This document shows, in pieces, positions 1 to 5,793 of a DNA stretch of 7,056 nucleotides. Numbering within the stretch: position 1 is the first letter of the stretch; each line of letters starts with the position of its first letter. Below the pieces are notes generated by a model that did not search any database, was not told where the DNA came from, and saw only the letters and a list, made by a program, of their open reading frames with translations. This DNA comes from JBOHUX01 sp050734915. Its GTDB lineage: Bacteria > Chloroflexota > Dormibacteria > Dormibacterales > Dormibacteraceae. Position numbers and translations under genes: made by a program. The DNA is taken from assembly GCA_050734915.1 (NCBI GenBank), contig JBOHUX010000124.1, positions 1-7,056 on the forward strand. Reading direction: 5' to 3'.

Positions 1-92
1 CGCTCCGGTGCTGGGCGCCGAGCCACCATCTAGGGCACCTGGCCACCGAATCTCTCGCCGCCATTAGGAATCACTCATCTAGCGGCCCGCCG
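1..92. other. Unassigned stretch downstream of secY
   Basis: This stretch lies between the secY stop and the window edge. On the minus strand it holds a four-codon mini-frame starting at 78 (ATG AGT GAT TCC TAA), whose stop overlaps an ATG at 64 that stays open to the edge. A further ATG at 29 has an AGGTG six bases upstream and also stays open to the edge. Neither open frame resembles the start of adenylate kinase or methionine aminopeptidase, the usual genes after secY, and no Walker-type P-loop is readable. No terminator (GC stem plus T-run) is visible, so the operon probably continues. The segment at 6-19 resembles one upstream of secY at 1447-1460, which favours intergenic DNA. Confidence 0.4.
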
Positions 93-1430
93 TCAACGGA
101 TGAAGCCTCGGTACTGCCGCATGATGAGCTGCGTCTCCAGCTGCTTCATGGTGTCGAGGGCGACGCCGACCACGATCAGGATCGCCGTGCCGCCGAGGTA
201 CATCTGCTGCTGGGGGATGTTGGTGACCTTGGACGTCGCCAGGGGCAGCACGACCGTGATCAGGCCCAGGAAGATGCCGCCGGCGAAGGTGATCCGGCCC
301 ATGACCGCGCCCAGGTAGTCCGCCGTCGGGCGCCCCGGGCGGATGCCGGGGATGAAGCTCGAATAGCGTTTGAGGTTCTCGGCCACGTCGTTCACGTCGA
401 ACTGCACCGCCGTGTAGAAGTATGTGAATCCGAAGACGAAGAGAAAATAGAGCAGGTTGTAGACGATGTCCATGCTGAGGTTGGGCCCGGCGGGTGTGAA
501 GTTGCCCTTCACCCACTGGGCGGCGTGGTAGTACCAGCTCCCCGCCGGCGCGCCGGTCAGGTAGTTGGCGACGATGGTCGGGAAGAACATGATCGAGATC
601 GCGAAGATGATCGGGATCACGCCGGCGGTGTTGACGCGGAGCGGCATGAAGCTGGCCCGCGGCTGCACCGTCCGCGACCCCGAGACCACCCGCTGCGCCG
701 ACTGGATGGGGATCTTCCGGATCGCCTGCTGGACCTCGATGATGAAGGCGGTGACGAGCAGGGCGATGCCCGCGAAGAGCACGAAGGGCAGGTAATCGCC
801 GATCCCGTTCCCGCTGCTGTGGCTGCTCAGGGTCGCGAACAGCGTCTGCGGGCCGCGGGCGATGATGCCGGCGAAGATGATCAGCGAGATGCCGTTGCCG
901 ATGCCGTGCTCGGTGATCAGCTCGCCGAACCACATCAGCATGATGGTGCCGGCGCAGAGGGTGACGATGATGATCCCCCGCTGCTCCCAGGGCAGGTTGG
1001 CGGGCAGGATGGCGGGGTTGCTGTTCTGGAAGAGCACGGTGTAGCCGTAGCCCTGGAGGGCCGCCAGCGCGACGGTCAAGAAGCGGCTCCACCGGGTGAT
1101 CCGCCGGCGCCCCTGCTCGCCCTCCTTGGAGATTTCCTTGACCCGCTCGGAGATGACGGTCATCAGCTGCATGATGATGGTGGCGTTGATATAGGGATTG
1201 AGGCCCATGCCGACGACGCTGAAGTTGGAGAGGCCGCCGCCTGAGAAGAGGTTGATCAGGCCCAGCAGCGCGTTGGAGTTGAAGAGTGCCTTGAGGGCGC
1301 TCTGGGTGGGGCCCGGGATCGAGATGTTGGCGAAGAGGCGGAAGATGACGAGCAGGAACCCGGTGAAGAGCAGCTTGTTGCGCAGCTCGGGCAGCCGGAC
1401 GGCGCTGTAGACGGCCTCCAGAAGGTTCAC
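93..1430 (-). CDS. secY: Preprotein translocase subunit SecY
   Basis: SecY is the channel-forming subunit of the SecYEG complex in the inner membrane. It moves unfolded preproteins driven by SecA and inserts membrane proteins from ribosomes. The 445-residue product is near the usual 430-440. Ten hydrophobic segments fit the SecY fold, at roughly 19-38, 74-94, 115-134, 152-172, 178-192, 213-234, 268-290, 320-343, 373-398 and 408-428. Family marks are the conserved stretch around residues 173-184 (TEHGIGNGISLI) before TM5, the cytoplasmic loop IPGIRPG at 360-366 with its conserved arginine used by SecA and the ribosome, and the C-terminal RQYRGFIR. The start is GTG, the only start that gives the standard N-terminus (NLLEAVYSAVRLPELRNKLL). 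A GAGGAG lies 11 bases upstream. The gene follows rplO after 50 bases and is intact. Identity is certain. Confidence 0.98.
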   Translation of the reverse strand: MNLLEAVYSAVRLPELRNKLLFTGFLLVIFRLFANISIPGPTQSALKALFNSNALLGLINLFSGGGLSNFSVVGMGLNPYINATIIMQLMTVISERVKEISKEGEQGRRRITRWSRFLTVALAALQGYGYTVLFQNSNPAILPANLPWEQRGIIIVTLCAGTIMLMWFGELITEHGIGNGISLIIFAGIIARGPQTLFATLSSHSSGNGIGDYLPFVLFAGIALLVTAFIIEVQQAIRKIPIQSAQRVVSGSRTVQPRASFMPLRVNTAGVIPIIFAISIMFFPTIVANYLTGAPAGSWYYHAAQWVKGNFTPAGPNLSMDIVYNLLYFLFVFGFTYFYTAVQFDVNDVAENLKRYSSFIPGIRPGRPTADYLGAVMGRITFAGGIFLGLITVVLPLATSKVTNIPQQQMYLGGTAILIVVGVALDTMKQLETQLIMRQYRGFIR

Positions 1431-1480
1431 GGGGCCAAAGACTCCTCGGCGCTGGGCGCCTGCTTCGCCAGCTCTCCGAT
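1431..1480 (-). other. rplO-secY intergenic gap with small stem-loop
   Basis: This 50-base spacer is the second-largest gap in the cluster. It contains a perfect 5-bp inverted repeat with a 3-base loop at 1448-1460 (GGCGC-TGG-GCGCC on the plus strand). The secY Shine-Dalgarno GAGGAG follows it directly in the message. There is no T-tract, so it is not an intrinsic terminator, and I see no convincing -35/-10 pair. It may weakly modulate secY translation or be chance in GC-rich DNA. Confidence 0.35.
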
Positions 1481-1972
1481 CTAGCGCTCGCCGGCGGCGG
1501 GGGCGGCCGGTGTGACCGCCGGGGTGACCCCGCCACCGACCAGCTCGACGTTACCGCCACGAGCCTCGATCGCGGCCCGGGCACTCTCGCTGACGGCATG
1601 GACCGTCAACGTCAGCCTCCGGCGAAGGCGGCCGGCGCCCAGCACCTTGATCTCCTCGCCCTCGGCCGCCAGCCCGGCCGCGATCAGGGCCTCCGGAGAG
1701 ATGACAGCGCCCTCCTCGAAGCGGTTCAGCTTGCTGAGGTTCACGATGGCGTACCGCTTCTGGAACGGGTTCTTGAAGCCGCCCAGCTTGGGCAGGCGCT
1801 GCGCCAGGGGCATCTGGCCGCCCTCGAAGCCGAGCCGGAAACCCTGGCCGCGCGCCAGCTGTCCCTTCTGGCCCCGGCCGGAGGTCTTGCCGTGGCCGGA
1901 GCCGGTGCCCCGACCGACCCGCTTGCGCCGTGTGCGCGCGCCCTCGGGCGAGCGCAGATCGTGGAGTCTCAA
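1481..1972 (-). CDS. rplO: 50S ribosomal protein L15
   Basis: L15 is a late-assembly protein of the large subunit that reaches into 23S rRNA with a basic N-terminal arm. The 163-residue product shows the family start (RLHDLRSPEGARTRRKRVGRG), the Gly/Lys-rich rRNA-binding arm TSGRGQKGQLARG near residues 30-42, and FEGGQMPLAQRLPKLGGFKN near 49-68. The globular C-terminal domain follows to about residue 147. It ends in an Ala/Pro-rich tail (TPAVTPAAPAAGER), making it longer than the common ~145 residues. The start is TTG at 1972, chosen because it gives the standard N-terminus; GGGGA lies 7 bases upstream. It begins 4 bases after the rpmD stop, so translation is probably coupled. Confidence 0.97.
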   Translation of the reverse strand: MRLHDLRSPEGARTRRKRVGRGTGSGHGKTSGRGQKGQLARGQGFRLGFEGGQMPLAQRLPKLGGFKNPFQKRYAIVNLSKLNRFEEGAVISPEALIAAGLAAEGEEIKVLGAGRLRRRLTLTVHAVSESARAAIEARGGNVELVGGGVTPAVTPAAPAAGER

Positions 1973-1976
1973 CCCT

Positions 1977-2222
1977 CTATCCCCGCGTATCCCGCTTGAT
2001 CGACTTCTTGTGGGCCATCTGGTAGCGGGCGCGCCGAGGCGGCCGCCACGGCTCGCCCTCGACGGCGATCAGGAAGGCGACCCGGCTGAGCATGCCGCGG
2101 ACGGCGTCATTGTCCGGCAGCTCGCGCGTCTGGTTGAGCTTGCGGAACCCCAGCGAGGACACCGTGGCCTTGATCTCGGGCGAATAGCCGATCGAGCTCT
2201 TCCTCCAGGTCGCGCGGATCAA
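1977..2222 (-). CDS. rpmD: 50S ribosomal protein L30
   Basis: L30 is a small large-subunit protein present in many but not all bacteria. The 81-residue reading has the family pattern: a first strand (IRATWRKSSIGYSPE), a helix ending in the signature LGFRKLNQT near residues 24-32, then AVRGMLSRVAFLIAVEGE near 40-57. The start is TTG at 2222. Its TTGA overlaps the rpsE stop by four bases, and no other start codon lies near the conserved N-terminus. The open frame runs far upstream through rpsE, but that part is a shadow. Residues 58-81 (EPWRPPRRARYQMAHKKSIK and four more) form a basic tail not found in the ~60-residue standard form. The start is less certain than the identity. Confidence 0.92.
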   Translation of the reverse strand: MIRATWRKSSIGYSPEIKATVSSLGFRKLNQTRELPDNDAVRGMLSRVAFLIAVEGEPWRPPRRARYQMAHKKSIKRDTRG

Positions 2223-2851
2223 CCGGCGGCCCCCCCACCTTCGACGGCGCCCGGGGCCGGAGCCGCGGCGCCGGCCAGGGCCGGCCCCAGCTCTGCCGCG
2301 GGCGCCTCGTCGCCGCCGGCCAGGATCCTGGCCATCCGGGGGCCGACCATCTCCTCCACGGTCTTGCCGCGCAGCTCCGCGACCTCGGCCGCGGTCCGCA
2401 TGCCCTGGAGGGCGAGGATGGTCGCGCGGACGGTGTTGATGGGGTTGTTGGTGCCCAGCGACTTGGTCAGGATGTCCTTGATCCCCGCCAGCTCCATGAC
2501 AGTTCGCATGGCGCCCCCGGAAATGACCCCGGTTCCCGGCGCGGCCGGCTTGAGCAGGATCCGGGCCGCGCCCCACTTGAAGCGGACCTCGTGGGGGATG
2601 GTGGTTCCGACCATGGGCACGGTGACCATGCTCCGCTTGGCGACCTCGACCCCCTTGCGGATCGCCTCCGGGACCTCGCGCGCCTTGCCCAGACCAACGC
2701 CGACGCGCCCGTTCATGTCGCCGACCACGATCAGCGCGGCGAACGAGAACTTGCGGCCGCCCTTGACCACCTTGGCGACCCGGTTCAGGCTGACCACGCG
2801 CTCGGAAAGATCCCCCCGGTCCTGGCTGTACTGCGGCGAGCTGTATCTCAT
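2219..2851 (-). CDS. rpsE: 30S ribosomal protein S5
   Basis: S5 sits at the mRNA entry side of the small subunit and contributes to decoding accuracy and unwinding. The 210-residue product has the double-stranded-RNA-binding-like N-terminal domain at about residues 13-80, with RVVSLNRVAKVVKGGRKFSF and VGDMNGRVGVGLGKAREVPE. The C-terminal domain includes GTGVISGGAMRTVMELAGIK and the conserved GTNNPINTVRATILAL near 133-148. The core ends near residue 177. The last ~33 residues are an Ala/Gly/Pro-rich tail absent from the standard ~165-170-residue protein. The ATG start lies 4 bases after the rplR stop with GGAG 10 bases upstream. The stop overlaps the TTG of rpmD. A run of seven G lies 8 bases before the stop codon in the message. 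Confidence 0.98.
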   Translation of the reverse strand: MRYSSPQYSQDRGDLSERVVSLNRVAKVVKGGRKFSFAALIVVGDMNGRVGVGLGKAREVPEAIRKGVEVAKRSMVTVPMVGTTIPHEVRFKWGAARILLKPAAPGTGVISGGAMRTVMELAGIKDILTKSLGTNNPINTVRATILALQGMRTAAEVAELRGKTVEEMVGPRMARILAGGDEAPAAELGPALAGAAAPAPGAVEGGGAAG

Positions 2852-2855
2852 TTAG

Positions 2856-3209
2856 CTAGAACTCCAGACCAGCCGTTCGGGCGGCTTCCGCGAGCGCCTT
2901 CACGCGGCCGTGATAGCGGTAGCCGCCGCGATCGAAGACGACCCGGCTGATGCCGGCCGCCCGCGCCCGCTCGGCGAGCGCCCTGCCGACGCTCGCGGCC
3001 GCCTCGATGTCGTGGCCGGCCAGCTTCAGCTGGAGCGTCGAGGCGGAGGCCAGCGTGCGGGCGGCCCCATCGTCGATCACCTGCGCGTAGACGTGGCGCA
3101 GGCTCCGGAAGACCGCCAGCCGGGGGCGGGCGCCGGTGCCCTTGACGTCGAGCCGGACCCGGCGATGCCGTCGCAGCCGTGACTGGCGGCGATCGTTTCG
3201 CTTGAGCAT
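2856..3209 (-). CDS. rplR: 50S ribosomal protein L18
   Basis: L18 binds 5S rRNA and, with L5, mounts it on the large-subunit central protuberance. The 117-residue length is standard. The basic N-terminus (KRNDRRQSRLRRHRRVR) is the rRNA-binding part. It is followed by the family motifs RPRLAVFRSLRHVYAQVIDD near residues 28-47 and the C-terminal FDRGGYRYHGRVKALAEAAR near 92-111. ATG at 3209 gives the standard start. It lies 2 bases after the rplF stop and 4 bases before rpsE, which implies coupled translation. Nothing is missing or extra. Confidence 0.98.
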   Translation of the reverse strand: MLKRNDRRQSRLRRHRRVRLDVKGTGARPRLAVFRSLRHVYAQVIDDGAARTLASASTLQLKLAGHDIEAAASVGRALAERARAAGISRVVFDRGGYRYHGRVKALAEAARTAGLEF

Positions 3210-3211
3210 CC

Positions 3212-3757
3212 CTACTTGGCCCCCTTGCCGGCCTTGCCGGCCTTGCGCCGGACCTGCTCGCCGCGGTATCTCATGCCCTTGCCCTTGTAGGGCTCGGGAG
3301 GGCGCAGCCGCCGCAGATTCGCGGCCACCTGGCCGACCTGCTCGGCGCTGTTGCCGGTGACCGTGAAGTGGGTCGGATCGTTGACCTCGATGCTGATGCC
3401 CTGCGGAGTCGAAAACCTGATCGGATGAGAGTAGCCGAGGTTCAGGACCAGATCCTCGCCCTGCTTCTGGACGCGGTAGCCGACGCCCACCAGCTCCATC
3501 TGCTTGGCGAAGCCCCCGCTGACGCCGGTCACCATGTTGGCGACCAGGGTCCGGGTCAGCCCGTGCAGGGAGCGGTGGATGCGGCTGTCGGTGGGGCGTG
3601 CGCAGACCACGGTCCCGTCCTTGACCCGGATCTCGATCTGGCCCGGCAGCGCGCGTTCGAGCCGGCCCCGAGGACCCTCGACCGCAACGTGGTTGCCGTG
3701 CACCTCGACCCTGACCGAGTCCGGCACCGGGATGGGAAGCTTGCCGATCCTTGACAC
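3212..3757 (-). CDS. rplF: 50S ribosomal protein L6
   Basis: L6 binds 23S rRNA near the sarcin-ricin loop and the factor-binding site. The 181-residue product contains the two repeated alpha/beta domains of the family. It starts SRIGKLPIPVPDSVRVEVHG, has GVGYRVQKQG near residues 91-100, and carries the C-terminal signature PPEPYKGKGMRYRGE at about 153-167. The tail after it (KAGKAGKGAK) is encoded by short 9-bp repeats at 3223-3240. The start is GTG at 3757, which yields the normal N-terminus. Shine-Dalgarno pairing is weak; the nearest strong purine run, GAGGGG, is about 14 bases upstream. It follows rpsH after a 53-base gap, the largest between genes here. Confidence 0.97.
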   Translation of the reverse strand: MSRIGKLPIPVPDSVRVEVHGNHVAVEGPRGRLERALPGQIEIRVKDGTVVCARPTDSRIHRSLHGLTRTLVANMVTGVSGGFAKQMELVGVGYRVQKQGEDLVLNLGYSHPIRFSTPQGISIEVNDPTHFTVTGNSAEQVGQVAANLRRLRPPEPYKGKGMRYRGEQVRRKAGKAGKGAK

Positions 3758-3810
3758 GCTCTTCTAGGTGACCCCTCTTTGAAAGTCGATCCGCGAACGC
3801 TGGTGAACGC
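3758..3810 (-). other. rpsH-rplF intergenic gap
   Basis: This 53-base spacer separates S8 from L6 in an otherwise nearly gapless cluster. It contains a 7-base direct repeat (GAACGCT at 3795-3801 and 3805-3811, plus strand), part of which forms one side of the hairpin over the rpsH stop. The remainder contains a purine run (GAGGGG in the message, about 14 bases before rplF). I see no promoter with recognisable -35 and -10 boxes and no terminator T-run. Confidence 0.4.
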
Positions 3811-3817
3811 TCACCAG
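3800..3817 (-). promoter_or_regulatory. Hairpin spanning the rpsH stop codon
   Basis: There is a perfect 7-bp inverted repeat with a four-base loop. In the message, CTGGTGA pairs with TCACCAG around GCGT. The 5' arm contains the last sense codon of rpsH (TGG) and its TGA stop. No U-run follows, so it does not look like an intrinsic terminator. It could protect a processing end, slow termination, or separate translation of the two parts of the operon. The pairing is visible; the function is inference. Confidence 0.4.
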
Positions 3818-4233
3818 ATGTAACAGAGAACCTCGCCGCCGACTCCCTCTCGCGTCGCCTGCCGGCCGCTCATCACACCCTGGCTGGTCGAGAGGACGAC
3901 GACGCCGAGTCCGCCCAAGACCCGTGGGATCTCGGTCTTGCGCGCGTAGACGCGCAATCCCGGCCGGCTGATGCGCTTGAGCCCGCTGATCACCCGGCGC
4001 TGGTCGGGCCGGGATTTGAAGACTATACGCAGGCTCTCTCCGGTGCCGCCGGGCGCGGGTTCGACTTCGAAAGAGGTGATGTACCCCTCGTCCTTGAGGA
4101 CGCGGGCCAGCTCGACCTTGAGCCGCGAGGAGGGCAGCCTCACCTCCGGGTGGCGGGCGCTGTTGGCGTTCCGGATCCGGGTCAGCATATCCGCGATGGG
4201 GTCGGTCACGATGCCGATGGTCCTGGTTGCCAT
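3811..4233 (-). CDS. rpsH: 30S ribosomal protein S8
   Basis: S8 binds the central domain of 16S rRNA early in assembly. In E. coli it also represses translation of the spc message. The product shows DPIADMLTRIRNAN near residues 11-24, SSRLKVELARVLKDEGYI near 35-52, SRPGLRVYARKTEIPRVLGG near 89-108, and the rRNA-binding STSQGVM with C-terminal GVGGEVLCYIW. The start is ambiguous. ATG at 4233 (140 residues, GGTGA five bases upstream, 5 bases after the rpsN stop) is annotated. GTG at 4209 would give 132 residues, nearer the family length of ~130. GTG at 4242 overlaps the rpsN stop. Identity is secure and the start moderately so. Confidence 0.95.
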   Translation of the reverse strand: MATRTIGIVTDPIADMLTRIRNANSARHPEVRLPSSRLKVELARVLKDEGYITSFEVEPAPGGTGESLRIVFKSRPDQRRVISGLKRISRPGLRVYARKTEIPRVLGGLGVVVLSTSQGVMSGRQATREGVGGEVLCYIW

Positions 4234-4238
4234 CCCGA

Positions 4239-4424
4239 TCACCAACTCGATTTCGTGATGCCGGGGATGCGGCCCTCGGCGGCCAGGGTGCGGAAGCAGA
4301 TCCGGCACATTCCGAACTTGCGCATGAACCCGCGCGGGCGTCCGCAGACCCGGCAGCGGTTGCGCTGCCTGACCGCGAACTTGGGGGCCCTCTTCCAGCG
4401 CTCGATGGATGATTTCTTCGCCAA
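4239..4424 (-). CDS. rpsN: 30S ribosomal protein S14, zinc-binding type
   Basis: S14 is a small-subunit head protein. This is the short 61-residue form that holds one zinc ion, with cysteines at residues 24, 27, 40 and 43 (CRVC and CRIC). The C-terminal IPGITKSSW matches the family. The ~100-residue cysteine-free form of many proteobacteria is not seen here. The start is TTG at 4424, giving the standard AKKSSIERWKRAPKFAVR. Two Shine-Dalgarno-like runs precede it: AGGAG overlapping the rplE stop (11-base spacing) and a second AGGAG (3-base spacing). It follows rplE by 14 bases and is intact. The product is probably made constitutively with its neighbours by coupled translation. Confidence 0.97.
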   Translation of the reverse strand: MAKKSSIERWKRAPKFAVRQRNRCRVCGRPRGFMRKFGMCRICFRTLAAEGRIPGITKSSW

Positions 4425-4438
4425 GTTCTCCTCTTCTC

Positions 4439-5035
4439 CTATGCGCCGGGCGCGCCCGGGCGGCGGAAGGGCATGCCCAGCTTGGTGAGCAGGCTGCGTG
4501 CCTCGGCGTCAGTGCCCGCGGTGGTCACGATCGAGACCTCCAGCCCACGCAGCTTGTCGATCTTGTCGTAGTCGACCTCGGGGAAGATGATCTGCTCGCG
4601 CAGGCCGAGCGAGAAGTTGCCGCGGCCGTCGAATCCATCCGGGGAGACGCCCCGGAAGTCGCGGATGCGGGGCAGCGCCACGCCGACCAGCTTCTCCAGG
4701 AAGAACCACATCCGGCGCCCGCGAAGCGTGGTCTTGATGCCGACCGGCATTCCCTCGCGAAGCTTGAACGCGGCCACCGACCTCCGGGCCTTGACGATCA
4801 CAGGTTGCTGCCCGGTGATGGTCCGGACGTCGGCGACCGCGGCCTCCAGCGCCTTGGGGTTGTCCTTGGCCTCGCCGATGCCGACGTTGACCACGATCTT
4901 GTCGATCCGAGGCACCTGCATCACGTTGTCGTAGTCGAACTCCTCCATCAGCTCGCCGACGACGCGGTCGCGGTAGGCGCGGTGGATGCCGGGCGCGATC
5001 TTCTCCGGCGCTTGGGCGGTGGCCGGGGCGGTCAT
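4439..5035 (-). CDS. rplE: 50S ribosomal protein L5
   Basis: L5 binds 5S rRNA with L18 in the central protuberance and touches the P-site tRNA and the small-subunit head. The 198-residue product has the family core from about residue 17: MQVPRIDKIVVNVGIGEA near 39-56, TGQQPVIVKARRSVAAFKLREGMP near 74-97 (quoted in part), GRGNFSLGLREQIIFPE near 137-153, and a C-terminal strand TTAGTDAEARSLLTKLGMPF. The standard length is ~179; the extra residues are an Ala/Pro-rich N-terminus (TAPATAQAPEKIAPG) and a short RPGAPGA tail. The ATG start at 5035 overlaps the rplX stop as ATGA, with AGGAG five bases upstream. Confidence 0.98.
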   Translation of the reverse strand: MTAPATAQAPEKIAPGIHRAYRDRVVGELMEEFDYDNVMQVPRIDKIVVNVGIGEAKDNPKALEAAVADVRTITGQQPVIVKARRSVAAFKLREGMPVGIKTTLRGRRMWFFLEKLVGVALPRIRDFRGVSPDGFDGRGNFSLGLREQIIFPEVDYDKIDKLRGLEVSIVTTAGTDAEARSLLTKLGMPFRRPGAPGA

Positions 5036-5418
5036 GCCTGCTCCTGCCTCACGATCCGCTCGTAGGTCTCCCCGCAGCGGGCGCACACGAGCGCCTTCTT
5101 CCCGTCGTCGAGGGTGGCGTGCCGGACCCGGGTCGGCCTGCCGCAGGCGGGGCAGACCAGCTGCACATTGGAGTAGGCGAGCGGCGCCTCGAAGTCGACG
5201 ATGCCGCCCTGGATTGCCCGCGTGCGGCCCTTGGTCTGGCCCGATTTGACGTGCCGCTTCAGGATGTTGGCGCCCTTGACCACGATCTGGCCGCGCTTGG
5301 GCAGCGTGCGCAGGACCTCGCCGCGCTTGCCCCTGTCCTTGCCCGCCACGACGACCACGGGGTCACCCGGCGCGAGGTCGAACCGGGGGTTCCGGGAGTC
5401 GTTCTTTCCCTTCAGCAA
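5032..5418 (-). CDS. rplX: 50S ribosomal protein L24
   Basis: L24 starts assembly of the large subunit by binding the 5' part of 23S rRNA and lies near the exit tunnel. The 128-residue product has the KOW motif at about residues 18-45 (DPVVVVAGKDRGKRGEVLRT), then GANILKRHVKSGQTKG and GGIVDFEAPLAYSNVQLV. The C-terminus carries a four-cysteine zinc-ribbon-like motif, CPAC at 89-92 and CARC at 112-115, seen in many non-enteric L24 proteins. It is longer than the common ~105 residues because of a ~10-residue N-terminal lead and this C-terminus. The start is TTG at 5418, supported by a strong GGAGGTG eight bases upstream; it lies 2 bases after the rplN stop. Confidence 0.97.
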   Translation of the reverse strand: MLKGKNDSRNPRFDLAPGDPVVVVAGKDRGKRGEVLRTLPKRGQIVVKGANILKRHVKSGQTKGRTRAIQGGIVDFEAPLAYSNVQLVCPACGRPTRVRHATLDDGKKALVCARCGETYERIVRQEQA

Positions 5419-5420
5419 AC

Positions 5421-5789
5421 CTAGAGCACCTCCGGTGCCAGTGACACGATCTTCATGAAGTTGCGCTCGCGCAGCTCGCGGGCGACGGGGCCGAAGATGC
5501 GCGTCCCGCGCGGGTTGTTCTGCGGATTGATGAGCACGGCCGCGTTGTCGTCGAAGCGGATGTTGGAGCCGTCCCGCCGGCGGTACTCCTTGGCGACGCG
5601 CACGACGACGGCGCGCACGACCTCACCCTTCTTGACCTGGCCCCCGGGCTGGGCGGCCTTGACGGCGGCCGTGATCACATCCCCCACCGAAGCGTACTTG
5701 CGGTAGTGCCCGCCGTGCACGCGGATGCAGAGGATCTCTCTCGCGCCGCTGTTGTCAGCCACCTTCAACCGGGTCTCCTGCTGGATCAT
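5421..5789 (-). CDS. rplN: 50S ribosomal protein L14
   Basis: L14 lies on the subunit interface, forms bridges to 16S rRNA and is the docking site for silencing factor RsfS. At 122 residues it has the exact length typical of the family. It begins MIQQETRLKVADNSGAREIL and shows VGDVITAAVKAAQPGGQVKKGEV near residues 36-58 (quoted over two strands), RRRDGSNIRFDDNAAVLI near 71-88 and the C-terminal GTRIFGPVARELRERNFMKI near 95-114. It starts with ATG four bases after the rpsQ stop, and the Shine-Dalgarno is weak, which suggests translation by re-initiation from S17. No oddities. Confidence 0.98.
   Translation of the reverse strand: MIQQETRLKVADNSGAREILCIRVHGGHYRKYASVGDVITAAVKAAQPGGQVKKGEVVRAVVVRVAKEYRRRDGSNIRFDDNAAVLINPQNNPRGTRIFGPVARELRERNFMKIVSLAPEVL
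5427..5433 (-). promoter_or_regulatory. Shine-Dalgarno of rplX
   Basis: GGAGGTG lies at the end of rplN, eight bases before the TTG at 5418. It nearly completes the anti-16S consensus and is the strongest ribosome-binding site in the window. It decides in favour of the TTG start of rplX, where no ATG or GTG is close by. It lies inside the rplN coding sequence, so ribosomes finishing L14 would be passing over it. Confidence 0.8.
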
Positions 5790-5793
5790 CCGG

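Noticed and set aside
1..29. Start of adenylate kinase (adk) or methionine aminopeptidase (map) after secY
   Set aside because: Operon order suggests one of these, but none of the three frames shows a P-loop or a recognisable N-terminus in the few codons available. The similarity to the pre-secY spacer argues for non-coding DNA.
1448..1460. Intrinsic terminator before secY
   Set aside because: The stem is only 5 bp and there is no T-tract after it in the message; secY clearly belongs to the same operon.
79..1599. Minus-strand open frame of 506 codons over secY in another frame
   Set aside because: The translation is Arg/His/Pro-rich with no membrane segments, while the secY frame over the same bases is unmistakable. 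It is a shadow frame.
1512..2855. Plus-strand open frame of 447 codons opposite rplO, rpmD and rpsE
   Set aside because: It lies exactly antisense to well-recognised ribosomal genes. Its product is low-complexity Pro/Arg/Ser-rich with no family features, and high GC makes such antisense frames common.
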